This document shows positions 8,309 through 16,132 of a stretch of DNA of 42,655 bases, piece after piece. The notes under the pieces were generated by a model, which searched no databases, was not told where the DNA came from, and saw only the letters and a list, made by a program, of their open reading frames with translations. A program made the translations under genes and the position numbers. Position 1 is the stretch's first letter. Every line of letters begins with the position of its first letter. Source of the stretch: Chitinophagaceae bacterium. Its GTDB lineage: Bacteria; Bacteroidota; Bacteroidia; Chitinophagales; Chitinophagaceae. The stretch lies in contig JAGODE010000005.1 of NCBI GenBank assembly GCA_017998385.1, positions 1-42,655 of the forward strand, read 5' to 3'.

Positions 8309-11284
8309 TTAAAAAGAAATATTTACGCCCAGCAGGAATGTTCTGGCAGAAGGATAACCGATATAGTCAATACCTACTGAAGGAATTCCATTCACTTGCT
8401 TATCTGTGTTTACTTCCGGATCAAAGCCGGTATAGTTGGTAAGTACAAACAAATTCTGACCAGTCACAAATACATTCAGGTTGCTGATGTTGTTTCCAAT
8501 ACGACCCACATTGTAAGAGATAGTGGCATTCGCCATTTTCAGGTAATTGCCCTTCTCGAGATAACGTGAGGAAGAAGTAATGGGATTGGTAAGCGATTCG
8601 CCGTTTTTAAACAAATTGGTCGACAGATTACGTGTGCCCAGGTTGCCGATAGGCAATACCGAGTTGGCGGTATTGTTGTAAATCACATGACCAAAAGCGC
8701 CATTCATATTGGCTGACAATGTCAGTTTCTTATAGCTCACCGAGGTGTTTATACCGAGTATGGTGGCAGGATTTGGATTACCCATGAAATAAAATACGTT
8801 ACCATCATCTACATAAATCGCCTGACCGGTTTGCGGATCAATACCTCTGTAATCGCGTGTATAGAATACGTTGATGGGATGATCGTTGGCAATCAGTTGC
8901 GAAAGTGTTCCCGACATGCCCTGACCATGCAGCGCACCTGTCTGAATAGGAGCAGGCAGGCCGCTTACCTTATTCTTTACAAATGTGGCATTCACGCCCA
9001 GGTCCCAGTTCCAGTTATTGTTGCGGATAACATTACCATTCAGCGTCACTTCAAAACCTTTATTTTCTATCTGACCATCGAGGTTGATCCAGATGGTAGT
9101 ACCGGGCGAAGGTTGCGGGGAAATGGAGGGGAACAGCAGCTTCTTGGTAGTGCGGTTAAAATAATCAAGCGTACCGGTTACGCGGTTGTTCCACAAGGCA
9201 AAGTCCAGACCAATATTAGCCTGTATATCCTGCTGCCATTGCAGATCCTTGTTGGGCAGCTGATTTTCGGAGAGGCCTCCGTTGTTTTCATTAAAGTTAT
9301 ACTTAGCCAGTGAGGCTCCCGAAGGAAACTCCTGGTTGCCGGTGATACCCCAGCCGGCACGGAGCTTCAGCATATTGATGACAGTAGAGTGGAAGAAATC
9401 TTCTTTGTTGATATTCCATGCTGCGGCAAATGATGGGAAATAGCCATATCGGTTGTTGGAACCAAATTTACTGGAGCCATCTGCACGGAAAGTTGCCGTT
9501 AGCAGATATTTGCCCCGGTAATCGAATCCGAAGCGCGCGAAGTAAGAACGAATCTCCTGCAGCGGATTACGGAAAGATGAAAAGCGTTTGGTGTCATTTG
9601 ATCCGAACTGCAGGTAGTCGGTATAGTCAAGCTGGTAGGCGCCAAAATCGCGGCCGGTAAGATTGGTGCCTTTAAACTCTTTCCGATAATACTCATAACC
9701 CAGCAGGGCGTTCATGCTGAGATCGGTGCTGAGGCGTTTGTTGTAGCTAAGTGTTTGGGTTACCTGTTGCGTAAGCAGTTCGTTATTGGCTACGTTGGCC
9801 CAGCCACGTCCGTTGGGATGCGATGTGCTGATACCTACGTTTTCGAGATTTACCCAGTTGCGCAGCGATGTTCTGCGAATACCTGTACCGTAGTTGAAAC
9901 CATAGGTGAGTCTGTACTCGAGATCATCGGTGATCTTATAAGAAGGAGAAATGCTGCCGAGAATAGTTGTGGTAGTGGCGCGGTCATTGTATCCTTCTAC
10001 CAGCTCGAGCGGGTTAACTGTTGAGCCATCAAAGTAGTTATTAATAGATCCATCTGGTTTGCGTAGTGCCCGGGTTGGATTAAACTGCAATGCGGTAGAA
10101 ATAACGTTGCCTGTAAAACCGGCATCGGTACTGATTGCGCCTATTTTTTCTTTGGTCTGAGAAGTAACGAGGTTGAAATCGAGACCCAGGCGGCGGTTGT
10201 TGAGCAACTTCATGGAAGAGTTGAAGTTGGCTGTAAGTTTTTTGAGGCCGGTGCCTTTGAGTATACCTTCCTGGTCGAGGTGGCTGCCGGAAAGACGATA
10301 GCGGGCATTTTCATTGCCGCCGCCTACTGCCACGGATGTGTTGGTGGTAAATGCTTCCTGAAGAATGGCGTCATACGCATCTGTATTTGCACCATAGTCA
10401 CCTGCTGTAAGTCCATACTCGGCCAACTCCTGTTTGTACATAGAAGCATCCATGATATCGATCTTCTTCATGATCTTGCTGATACCCACGCTGCTGTTAA
10501 GCTCCAGACGGGGCAGGCCCGACTGGCCTTTCTTGGTGGTTACGATCACTACACCATTGGCGCCGCGTGAACCATATATGGCCGTAGCGGAGGCGTCCTT
10601 CAGTACATCAATAGAAGCAATATCGTTGGGGTTAATAAAATTGAGCGGGTTGGCATCGGGAGTTGCTCCCACACCCGAGGCATTTACGCCGGGTCGGGCA
10701 TTTGTTCCATCCACGATTACTCCGTCTATTACAAAGAGCGGCTGGTTGCCGATACGCAGGGAAGTATTACCGCGGATTTTAAATGTTGTAGCGCCACCGG
10801 GCTGACCGCTGTTATTAATAACCTGCACCCCTGCTACCTTTCCCTGGATAAGCTGGTCGGGAGCTATCTGGATGCCCTGGTTGAAGTCTTTTGGCTTTAC
10901 GGAAGCTACTGCACCTGTGAGGTCGCTTTTGCGCGCAGTACCATAACCGATCACCACAACTTCACTCAGGCCTCCTGCCGAGCTTTTGAGGGAAACATCA
11001 ACAGTGTTCTTCCCCGTTATATCCACTTCCATTGTTTCAAATTCAACCGATGAAACCACAATGGTATTAATGCCTGATGGCACACTCAGGCGAAATGAAC
11101 CGTCTGAGCCTGTGGAAGTACCTGTACTGGAACCTTTGGGCTGAACAGATGCACCAATTACCGGTGTACCATCCTTTGAATTGGTAACCTTTCCGGTTAC
11201 CACCCTATCCTGCGCAAATGAGGGAACAGCCATGCACAGCAGGATGGGAAAGCAGATTACCTGAAGTAATCGTTTCATTGACAT
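8309..11284 (-). CDS. SusC/RagA family TonB-linked outer-membrane protein (second locus)
   Basis: About 991 residues. I chose ATG 11284 (MSMKRLL...) because the signal peptide begins just after it, and because the other SusC gene has its only ATG at the matching place. ATGs at 11290 and 11278 and a much longer frame to 11344 are also open. After signal peptide cleavage at SFAQ comes a carboxypeptidase-like beta domain (VVTGKVTNSKDGTPVIGASV). The TonB plug follows, with the SusC signature INPNDIASIDVLKDASATAIYGSRGANGV, and then the 22-strand barrel ending in an aromatic-rich LGVNISF. The protein imports oligosaccharides using TonB energy, together with the SusD 21 bases downstream. No regulator gene is adjacent, but LacI-like operators lie upstream. 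Confidence 0.95.
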   Translation of the reverse strand: MSMKRLLQVICFPILLCMAVPSFAQDRVVTGKVTNSKDGTPVIGASVQPKGSSTGTSTGSDGSFRLSVPSGINTIVVSSVEFETMEVDITGKNTVDVSLKSSAGGLSEVVVIGYGTARKSDLTGAVASVKPKDFNQGIQIAPDQLIQGKVAGVQVINNSGQPGGATTFKIRGNTSLRIGNQPLFVIDGVIVDGTNARPGVNASGVGATPDANPLNFINPNDIASIDVLKDASATAIYGSRGANGVVIVTTKKGQSGLPRLELNSSVGISKIMKKIDIMDASMYKQELAEYGLTAGDYGANTDAYDAILQEAFTTNTSVAVGGGNENARYRLSGSHLDQEGILKGTGLKKLTANFNSSMKLLNNRRLGLDFNLVTSQTKEKIGAISTDAGFTGNVISTALQFNPTRALRKPDGSINNYFDGSTVNPLELVEGYNDRATTTTILGSISPSYKITDDLEYRLTYGFNYGTGIRRTSLRNWVNLENVGISTSHPNGRGWANVANNELLTQQVTQTLSYNKRLSTDLSMNALLGYEYYRKEFKGTNLTGRDFGAYQLDYTDYLQFGSNDTKRFSSFRNPLQEIRSYFARFGFDYRGKYLLTATFRADGSSKFGSNNRYGYFPSFAAAWNINKEDFFHSTVINMLKLRAGWGITGNQEFPSGASLAKYNFNENNGGLSENQLPNKDLQWQQDIQANIGLDFALWNNRVTGTLDYFNRTTKKLLFPSISPQPSPGTTIWINLDGQIENKGFEVTLNGNVIRNNNWNWDLGVNATFVKNKVSGLPAPIQTGALHGQGMSGTLSQLIANDHPINVFYTRDYRGIDPQTGQAIYVDDGNVFYFMGNPNPATILGINTSVSYKKLTLSANMNGAFGHVIYNNTANSVLPIGNLGTRNLSTNLFKNGESLTNPITSSSRYLEKGNYLKMANATISYNVGRIGNNISNLNVFVTGQNLFVLTNYTGFDPEVNTDKQVNGIPSVGIDYIGYPSARTFLLGVNISF

Positions 11285-11416
11285 AAGCATTCGTTTTTGG
11301 GTTTTGCAGATATTCGGTAATTCAAATTGTGTCGTTAACACCATCTGAATTTTATTACATCTTTAACAAAAACCTTTAGTAGTTACCTACCACCTATACC
11401 ACCTCAGGCCATTCTT

Positions 11417-11433
11417 TGCAGCATTGTGCTGCA
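11417..11433. repeat. Perfect short inverted repeat TGCAGCA-TTG-TGCTGCA
   Basis: It has seven-base perfect arms and a 3-base centre, and lies about 130 bases upstream of the second susC-like start in the presumed leader. It could be a protein site or a small RNA hairpin. There is no T-run, so it is not a terminator. Confidence 0.4.
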
Positions 11434-11535
11434 TCACTCTTTTCTGGTAAATCCGTACGTTTTCCGGCAACTATCACTGTCTTATAAAGTTAGTTTTCAG
11501 ATATTTATAAAAAACAGCGGTTTGACGTAAAAGGA

Positions 11536-11563
11536 GCGATAACGATTTCGCAAACGATTGCGA
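11536..11563. promoter_or_regulatory. Two overlapping LacI-family-type operators
   Basis: TCGCAAACGATTGCGA (11548-11563) is a CG-centred palindrome with 7 of 8 half-site positions matching. It has the GCAAnCGnTTGC form usual for LacI/PurR-family sites. A weaker one, GCGATAACGATTTCGC (11536-11551, 6 of 8), overlaps it with the centre 12 bases away, about one helical turn. Binding is inferred; no LacI-family gene is in the window. Confidence 0.5.
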
Positions 11564-11790
11564 TAATATTTTCGGGGGATAACTTTTAAAAAAAAGTTAA
11601 AGAATTTCCTCCCCAACAGCCGTTTATACTGCATTTATGCCGTTAGTGGACAAAAAAGGGCCCTCCGACGGCCTTTGGGGAGCTTTGATGGGTGCTTTGC
11701 AGAGGGATTCATTTCTCTGTAGCGTTAATGTTGTTTGAAACATCATTTGCCGAGCGCCCGGTATTGTAACAATCGTGTATTAGTTAAAAA

Positions 11791-11824
11791 GCAGGAGCCG
11801 CTTCTTTTCGGAAGCGGCTCCTGC
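11791..11824 (-). terminator. Strong intrinsic terminator of the starch locus
   Basis: A fourteen-base perfect GC-rich stem (GCAGGAGCCGCTTC with its complement) and a 6-base loop are followed on the minus strand by TTTTTAAC. It begins 22 bases after the SusF-like stop codon and ends the susCDEF transcript. Confidence 0.92.
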
Positions 11825-11845
11825 CTAACACAACGGACCGGTTTA

Positions 11846-13621
11846 TCAGTCAATCCGCATAGTTTGTGTATACTCATTGAGTGTAATAGTATAGGTGCCG
11901 GCCACTGAAGGTGTTTTGAAGTCACCTCCGCCTTCCCACTTTATGCCGCGGCTTACGCCTACGCCATTATTGCCCCCGCTATTGTCTTCGTAATCGAAGG
12001 CTCCCCAGTCATTTCCAGCCAGGAATTTAATCGACTTGTCGGCTTTCAGTGCAACAGTAATGGTCCATACTCCATTACCGCCATAGGTCATTTGAGGTGA
12101 GCTACCCGGACTCCAGTCGGGCACACCCTGTATACCATCGCCTACAAGCCTCATTTCTGTAGCGGGACTTATTTCATACTTAATATTGTCAACATTGCGG
12201 CCATCCCACATCACACGGTAGCGTCCGTTGGCACTTACAGCGGGGAAATTGTTGCCGCCATTTACTTCCATCGTGCTGCCACTGCCGCCCGAGGTTCCGT
12301 AACTGCGTGTCTGATCTACAGCAATATCTCCGCTATTCCAGGTATTATTATCGATCATCTTCCACTGACCCGCAGTAGTAAGATTAGTCAGCCCTACAAA
12401 AAGATTGGTGGCTGGTGCTCCCATGGCATAGGTGGGGAATGTGTTGCCTGGCTCCCAGTCTGCACCGGTGCCTCCGCCTACAAAGCCCATACGACCCGGA
12501 CGAATATCGTATTTGAGTGTGCTGCGGTTGATACTGATGCGGTATACACCTGCTGTAGCCACAGTAAAATTATCGGGGCTGCCGGCTACCATATTACCAC
12601 CTGTACCACCATAGTTTACATCCCAGCTGCGGCCCTGTGTCACTTTAAACTGTGCACCGGCGGGCAGATAGATATAAATAAAATAGGTACTGTTGAGTAC
12701 ATCACTGCGCAGATCGCGAACGAGTTCAGGCGCTGTTTCCGGAGTCCAGTCGTTACCATAACCTGAAGCAGACTGGTAGCTGCCTGGCAGATAAAAACGT
12801 GCAATGGGGAAATAACTTTCAACGCTCACGTTGTAAGCAGCAGAGTAAGAAACCGCTCCCTGTGCAGTGGTTGCCTTGAGGCGGTAAGCCACTGTACCCG
12901 TATTGCCACCGGGAATTCCTACGGTAAGTGCCGTGGTATTGATCTCTCCCTGCGTCATGGCATGGCTGAAAATATTTGTACCCAGGTCTATTTCATGCAC
13001 GGTGGCAAAGTTGCGTGTGGCAGAATCGTACTGCAGTACATAATGTACGTTTCCTGTGTAGCCATTGAAAGCAGCCGTCCAGGAAAACGTAAGTGCATTC
13101 TGAGAAGCGGTTGCCAGTGCACAAGTCACAGAAGACTTGTCGCTGGTGAGCACAGCCGGGTCATTGTAAGGCGTAACAGTGAGCTTAATGGTATTGGAAA
13201 CGTAACGCTCATTGTTATTGGCATAGGAACTGAATACACGTACATCCAGCTCATAAGGGGAGCCCAGTTGAAACCCGTAATTCAGCAAAATTGCATTCAG
13301 CTCTTTGCCGGTAAGCGATGTATGCAGATTGCCTGTAATAGTTTTAGTTGCAGCTTTGGTAAAATTGCGATTGGTAGAATCGATCTCCAGCACAAATTTT
13401 ACTGAATTGCTATCTGTTGCGTAATTAGGACTGTTCCAGCTGAAATTAACCACACTGTTGAGCGAATCTGCCGGAGTGGGTGCTATGCTGGTTACATTGG
13501 CCGTAAGTGTAACGGCCGCCCCGTTTTCGTAATAAGGTAAATCTTCTACCTTATTGCAGGCGCTGAATGTGGTGAAAGCGACTGCAAACAGGAGCAGGAG
13601 TTTATTTATATTGTTGCGCAT
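11846..13621 (-). CDS. SusF/SusE-type outer-membrane starch-binding lipoprotein (large)
   Basis: The protein has 591 residues. The signal peptide ends TFSAC, a lipobox with the acylated Cys near residue 21. Two SusE-type immunoglobulin-like domains occupy about residues 30-270 (each ends in a VTPYNDP- or VSVESYFP-like linker). Three C-terminal beta-sandwich modules of the SusE/SusF starch-binding type follow. Each opens with a similar motif: GYGNDWTPE near 290, GTGADWEPG near 385, VPDWSPG near 495. In characterised Sus systems such modules bind starch at the cell surface without hydrolysing it. The start is 21 bases after the preceding SusE-like stop, making this the last gene of the susCDEF unit. 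The ligand specificity is inferred from family and context. Confidence 0.88.
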   Translation of the reverse strand: MRNNINKLLLLFAVAFTTFSACNKVEDLPYYENGAAVTLTANVTSIAPTPADSLNSVVNFSWNSPNYATDSNSVKFVLEIDSTNRNFTKAATKTITGNLHTSLTGKELNAILLNYGFQLGSPYELDVRVFSSYANNNERYVSNTIKLTVTPYNDPAVLTSDKSSVTCALATASQNALTFSWTAAFNGYTGNVHYVLQYDSATRNFATVHEIDLGTNIFSHAMTQGEINTTALTVGIPGGNTGTVAYRLKATTAQGAVSYSAAYNVSVESYFPIARFYLPGSYQSASGYGNDWTPETAPELVRDLRSDVLNSTYFIYIYLPAGAQFKVTQGRSWDVNYGGTGGNMVAGSPDNFTVATAGVYRISINRSTLKYDIRPGRMGFVGGGTGADWEPGNTFPTYAMGAPATNLFVGLTNLTTAGQWKMIDNNTWNSGDIAVDQTRSYGTSGGSGSTMEVNGGNNFPAVSANGRYRVMWDGRNVDNIKYEISPATEMRLVGDGIQGVPDWSPGSSPQMTYGGNGVWTITVALKADKSIKFLAGNDWGAFDYEDNSGGNNGVGVSRGIKWEGGGDFKTPSVAGTYTITLNEYTQTMRID

Positions 13622-13642
13622 GTTAGTTGGCTTTAAAAGTGA

Positions 13643-14476
13643 TTACAGTTTGGTGAGTGTATACTTGCCGCGCTGGAAGTCTACTACAACTTTATATGTA
13701 CCGGTGGCAGCAGGAGCTTTGAGGTCACCGCCTTCGGCTTTAAAATCATCACCATTTACGTTATTGCTGTTATTGGCGCCAACTGCGCCGTATTTGTGCG
13801 ACCAGTCGCCATATACCGGTACAAACAGGAAAGAGCCATCACCCGTAAGTTCGATACTGGGCAATTCATACAGCGTGGCACTTATCTGTGTAAAGCGCTG
13901 GCTCAGCAGCTCTGCATCGCCACCACCCATCCAGCTGGCAGGAGTAGCGCCACCCGTAATATAGAGTTTGCCGCTTGATGGCGGTGCTACCTTGGGTGGG
14001 ATAGCGTACGGTGTAACGGTATAACGCAATACATTTGAATATAGGGTACCTGCACCCAACGTTCCCATGCTGGCCTTCACCCGCACTTCCACATCGCGTG
14101 GTACACCAGGTACCAGCAGCAGTTGGTTGAGCAGGTAATCATTAAACTGACCAATGGTAAACGCAACAGTAAGATCACGGCTTACAGCCACTGATTGTTT
14201 ATTGGCACTGTTGAATCCTGCACCAGCTATGTCAATTTCAACAACATAGTTTACATCATGCGAGCTGACACCGGTATTGAACCGGTAATCCGGATTAGTC
14301 CAGGAAAGTTTTACGGCCTGGTTATCTGCATTGGCAAATGCCAGGTTGATGGTACTGGTAGAAGCAGTCAGCACAGGAGCTGTACCTCCTTCAAACATTA
14401 CCTGATTTTCATCTTTCTTGCATGACACCATCACAAGTGTCAGCAGAATTGAAAAGATGATTGAATACTTTTTCAT
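13643..14476 (-). CDS. SusE-like starch-binding lipoprotein
   Basis: The protein has 277 residues, shorter than its neighbour. The signal peptide ends in lipobox VMVSC. One SusE immunoglobulin-like domain (about residues 30-160, ending RYTVTPYAIPP) is followed by a single C-terminal binding module (about 168-277, beginning KLYITGGATPASWMGGGD). That module resembles each of the three in the following protein. It probably sits on the outer surface beside SusC/SusD and holds alpha-glucan. It starts 23 bases after the SusD stop and is followed after 21 bases by the SusF-like gene, so it belongs to the same operon. Confidence 0.85.
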   Translation of the reverse strand: MKKYSIIFSILLTLVMVSCKKDENQVMFEGGTAPVLTASTSTINLAFANADNQAVKLSWTNPDYRFNTGVSSHDVNYVVEIDIAGAGFNSANKQSVAVSRDLTVAFTIGQFNDYLLNQLLLVPGVPRDVEVRVKASMGTLGAGTLYSNVLRYTVTPYAIPPKVAPPSSGKLYITGGATPASWMGGGDAELLSQRFTQISATLYELPSIELTGDGSFLFVPVYGDWSHKYGAVGANNSNNVNGDDFKAEGGDLKAPAATGTYKVVVDFQRGKYTLTKL

Positions 14477-14499
14477 ATTGAAGCTTTTTCAGGTTATGA

Positions 14500-16110
14500 T
14501 TAATAATCGTCGTTCTGTGTAAGATTGGGATTAGCTGTACGGTTGGCAGAAGGTATCGGGAAAATATTATACTTGTCTGATACTGCTGTACCGGAAGACA
14601 CACCCCCTTTCCAGGGCCAGAGGTAAGTGCCTGTTGTGAGTAAGCCATAACGCACCAGGTCAGTGCGGCGATGGCCCTCCCAGTACAGTTCACGTCCGCG
14701 TTCGTCCAGTACAAACCGTAGCGTCAGATCGGCCTGACTTACATTACCACTATTATTACCATATGCGCGCTGACGCATCAGGTTGATATAATTGGTGGCT
14801 GTACCCAGATCTCCGCCTGTTCCGCCACGCAATACAGCTTCTGTATAGATCAGGTACATTTCAGGAAGACGGAAAACGGGGAAATCTATGTCCGAATAAT
14901 CACGGTTATTATCAGAAACGGGTGCGCCATCTGACCGTATATTCTTGTACTTGTTTACATGGAGGCCGTTGGCAAAATTGGTCACATCACTGATAACAAT
15001 CTGTGCAGGACTTGTTCCGAATGCCGAAGTAGTAAAGAGTGCGCGCCTGTCGGTGCCGCCTGTGAGATCCGAAAACAGGTCTGCAAGACCTTTCGTTGCG
15101 CGATAACCAAACCAGCCACTGCCTACTCCGTAATCATCATGATCATCGCCTGAGGCAGCATGCACAAAGAAAGTCGTATTCCCGTAGGCCTGTGTGCGGC
15201 GACCATCGCAGTTGATAGCAAACATAAATTCGCTGCTGCGCTTATCATTGTCAGCCATAAACAGCTCGGCGTAATTGGAATGCAGACTATAACCGGCATC
15301 AATTACTTTTTTGGCATACGTGATCGCATCTGTATAACGTGCTGTGCCGGTGTAAACAGCGGCATTGAGATACAGACGGGCCATCAGTGCCCAGGCAGCA
15401 CCCTGATCGGCACGGCCGTATTCTATTGTGCGTGGTTGTGCCAGTTCGCTTTCAACAGCTTTCAGTTCAGACTCTACATAATCAAAAAGGTCGGCACGGC
15501 TGATCTCACCAGGCAGATCGGTACCAATTTTACTGTCTTCTGTAATAAAAGTTGATTTTCCAAACAGATCCAGCATTACCCAGTAGTTGAAGGCGCGGAG
15601 AAAACGAGCCTCTGCACGGCTTTTACGGATATCATCTGCATCTACACCCGAAATGCTGCGCTCGCCCAGTTTGGCATCTGTTGATTCGCGCAGGTATTCG
15701 TTGATCAGTGTGATATTATAAATAGGGCGTGCATAAATGCCACGCAAAAAAGGATCGGACGGAGTCCAGCGCATATTATGAAAATCCTGGATGGTCTGAT
15801 CATTCCAGGCTACCACAGCCTCATCGGTTGGAAGCTCCTGGCAGTTGAAGAACATGCGTATAAAAGCTACCTGCGATCCTTCATCCAGCCCACCGGCAAT
15901 GTCGGGCTGACCAGACGGACCGGCATTACCTGTAATGGAAAGCGTTCCGTACAGCTTGGCCAGAACTGATTTGTAGCCGGCAGCCGTACTATAGGTTTTT
16001 TCAGGAGTCAGGTCATTTTGCGGAAAGAGATCCAGCTTTTTGGCACAGCTGGCCAGCATCAGCAAACCTACCAACCCTCCCAGTAATGTTATTGTTGTAT
16101 GACGTTTCAT
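14500..16110 (-). CDS. RagB/SusD family starch-uptake lipoprotein
   Basis: The protein has 536 residues from ATG 16110. The open frame reaches 16146, but MKRHTTITLLGG begins the signal peptide, which ends in lipobox LMLASC. SusD features include the N-terminal KLDLFPQNDLTPEKTYST, the central FLRAFNYWVMLDLFG helix, the VLDERGRELYWEGHRRTDLVRYG segment and the ending NPNLTQNDDY. As partner of the SusC porin it captures malto-oligosaccharides at the surface. It begins 22 bases after SusC and is followed by SusE- and SusF-like genes. The alpha-glucan substrate is inferred from those and from the amylase upstream. Confidence 0.95.
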   Translation of the reverse strand: MKRHTTITLLGGLVGLLMLASCAKKLDLFPQNDLTPEKTYSTAAGYKSVLAKLYGTLSITGNAGPSGQPDIAGGLDEGSQVAFIRMFFNCQELPTDEAVVAWNDQTIQDFHNMRWTPSDPFLRGIYARPIYNITLINEYLRESTDAKLGERSISGVDADDIRKSRAEARFLRAFNYWVMLDLFGKSTFITEDSKIGTDLPGEISRADLFDYVESELKAVESELAQPRTIEYGRADQGAAWALMARLYLNAAVYTGTARYTDAITYAKKVIDAGYSLHSNYAELFMADNDKRSSEFMFAINCDGRRTQAYGNTTFFVHAASGDDHDDYGVGSGWFGYRATKGLADLFSDLTGGTDRRALFTTSAFGTSPAQIVISDVTNFANGLHVNKYKNIRSDGAPVSDNNRDYSDIDFPVFRLPEMYLIYTEAVLRGGTGGDLGTATNYINLMRQRAYGNNSGNVSQADLTLRFVLDERGRELYWEGHRRTDLVRYGLLTTGTYLWPWKGGVSSGTAVSDKYNIFPIPSANRTANPNLTQNDDY

Positions 16111-16132
16111 ATCTTTCAATCGTTTATTTTTT

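Larger units (their letters stand above)
11345..11790 (-). promoter_or_regulatory. 446-base regulatory region upstream of the second susC-like gene
   Basis: There is no gene here. The region holds overlapping LacI-type operators (11536-11563), a perfect 7-base-arm inverted repeat (11417-11433) and an A/T-rich inverted repeat AACTTTT/AAAAGTT (11581-11598). I could not place a convincing TTTG/TAnnTTTG promoter. A long leader or an upstream promoter near the operators is likely, because the operators are about 260 bases from the start codon. Confidence 0.55.

Noticed and set aside
11650..11680. Hairpin around GGGCC...GGCC in the susC upstream region
   Set aside because: The stem is short and bulged with no T-run; not convincing as a terminator or operator.
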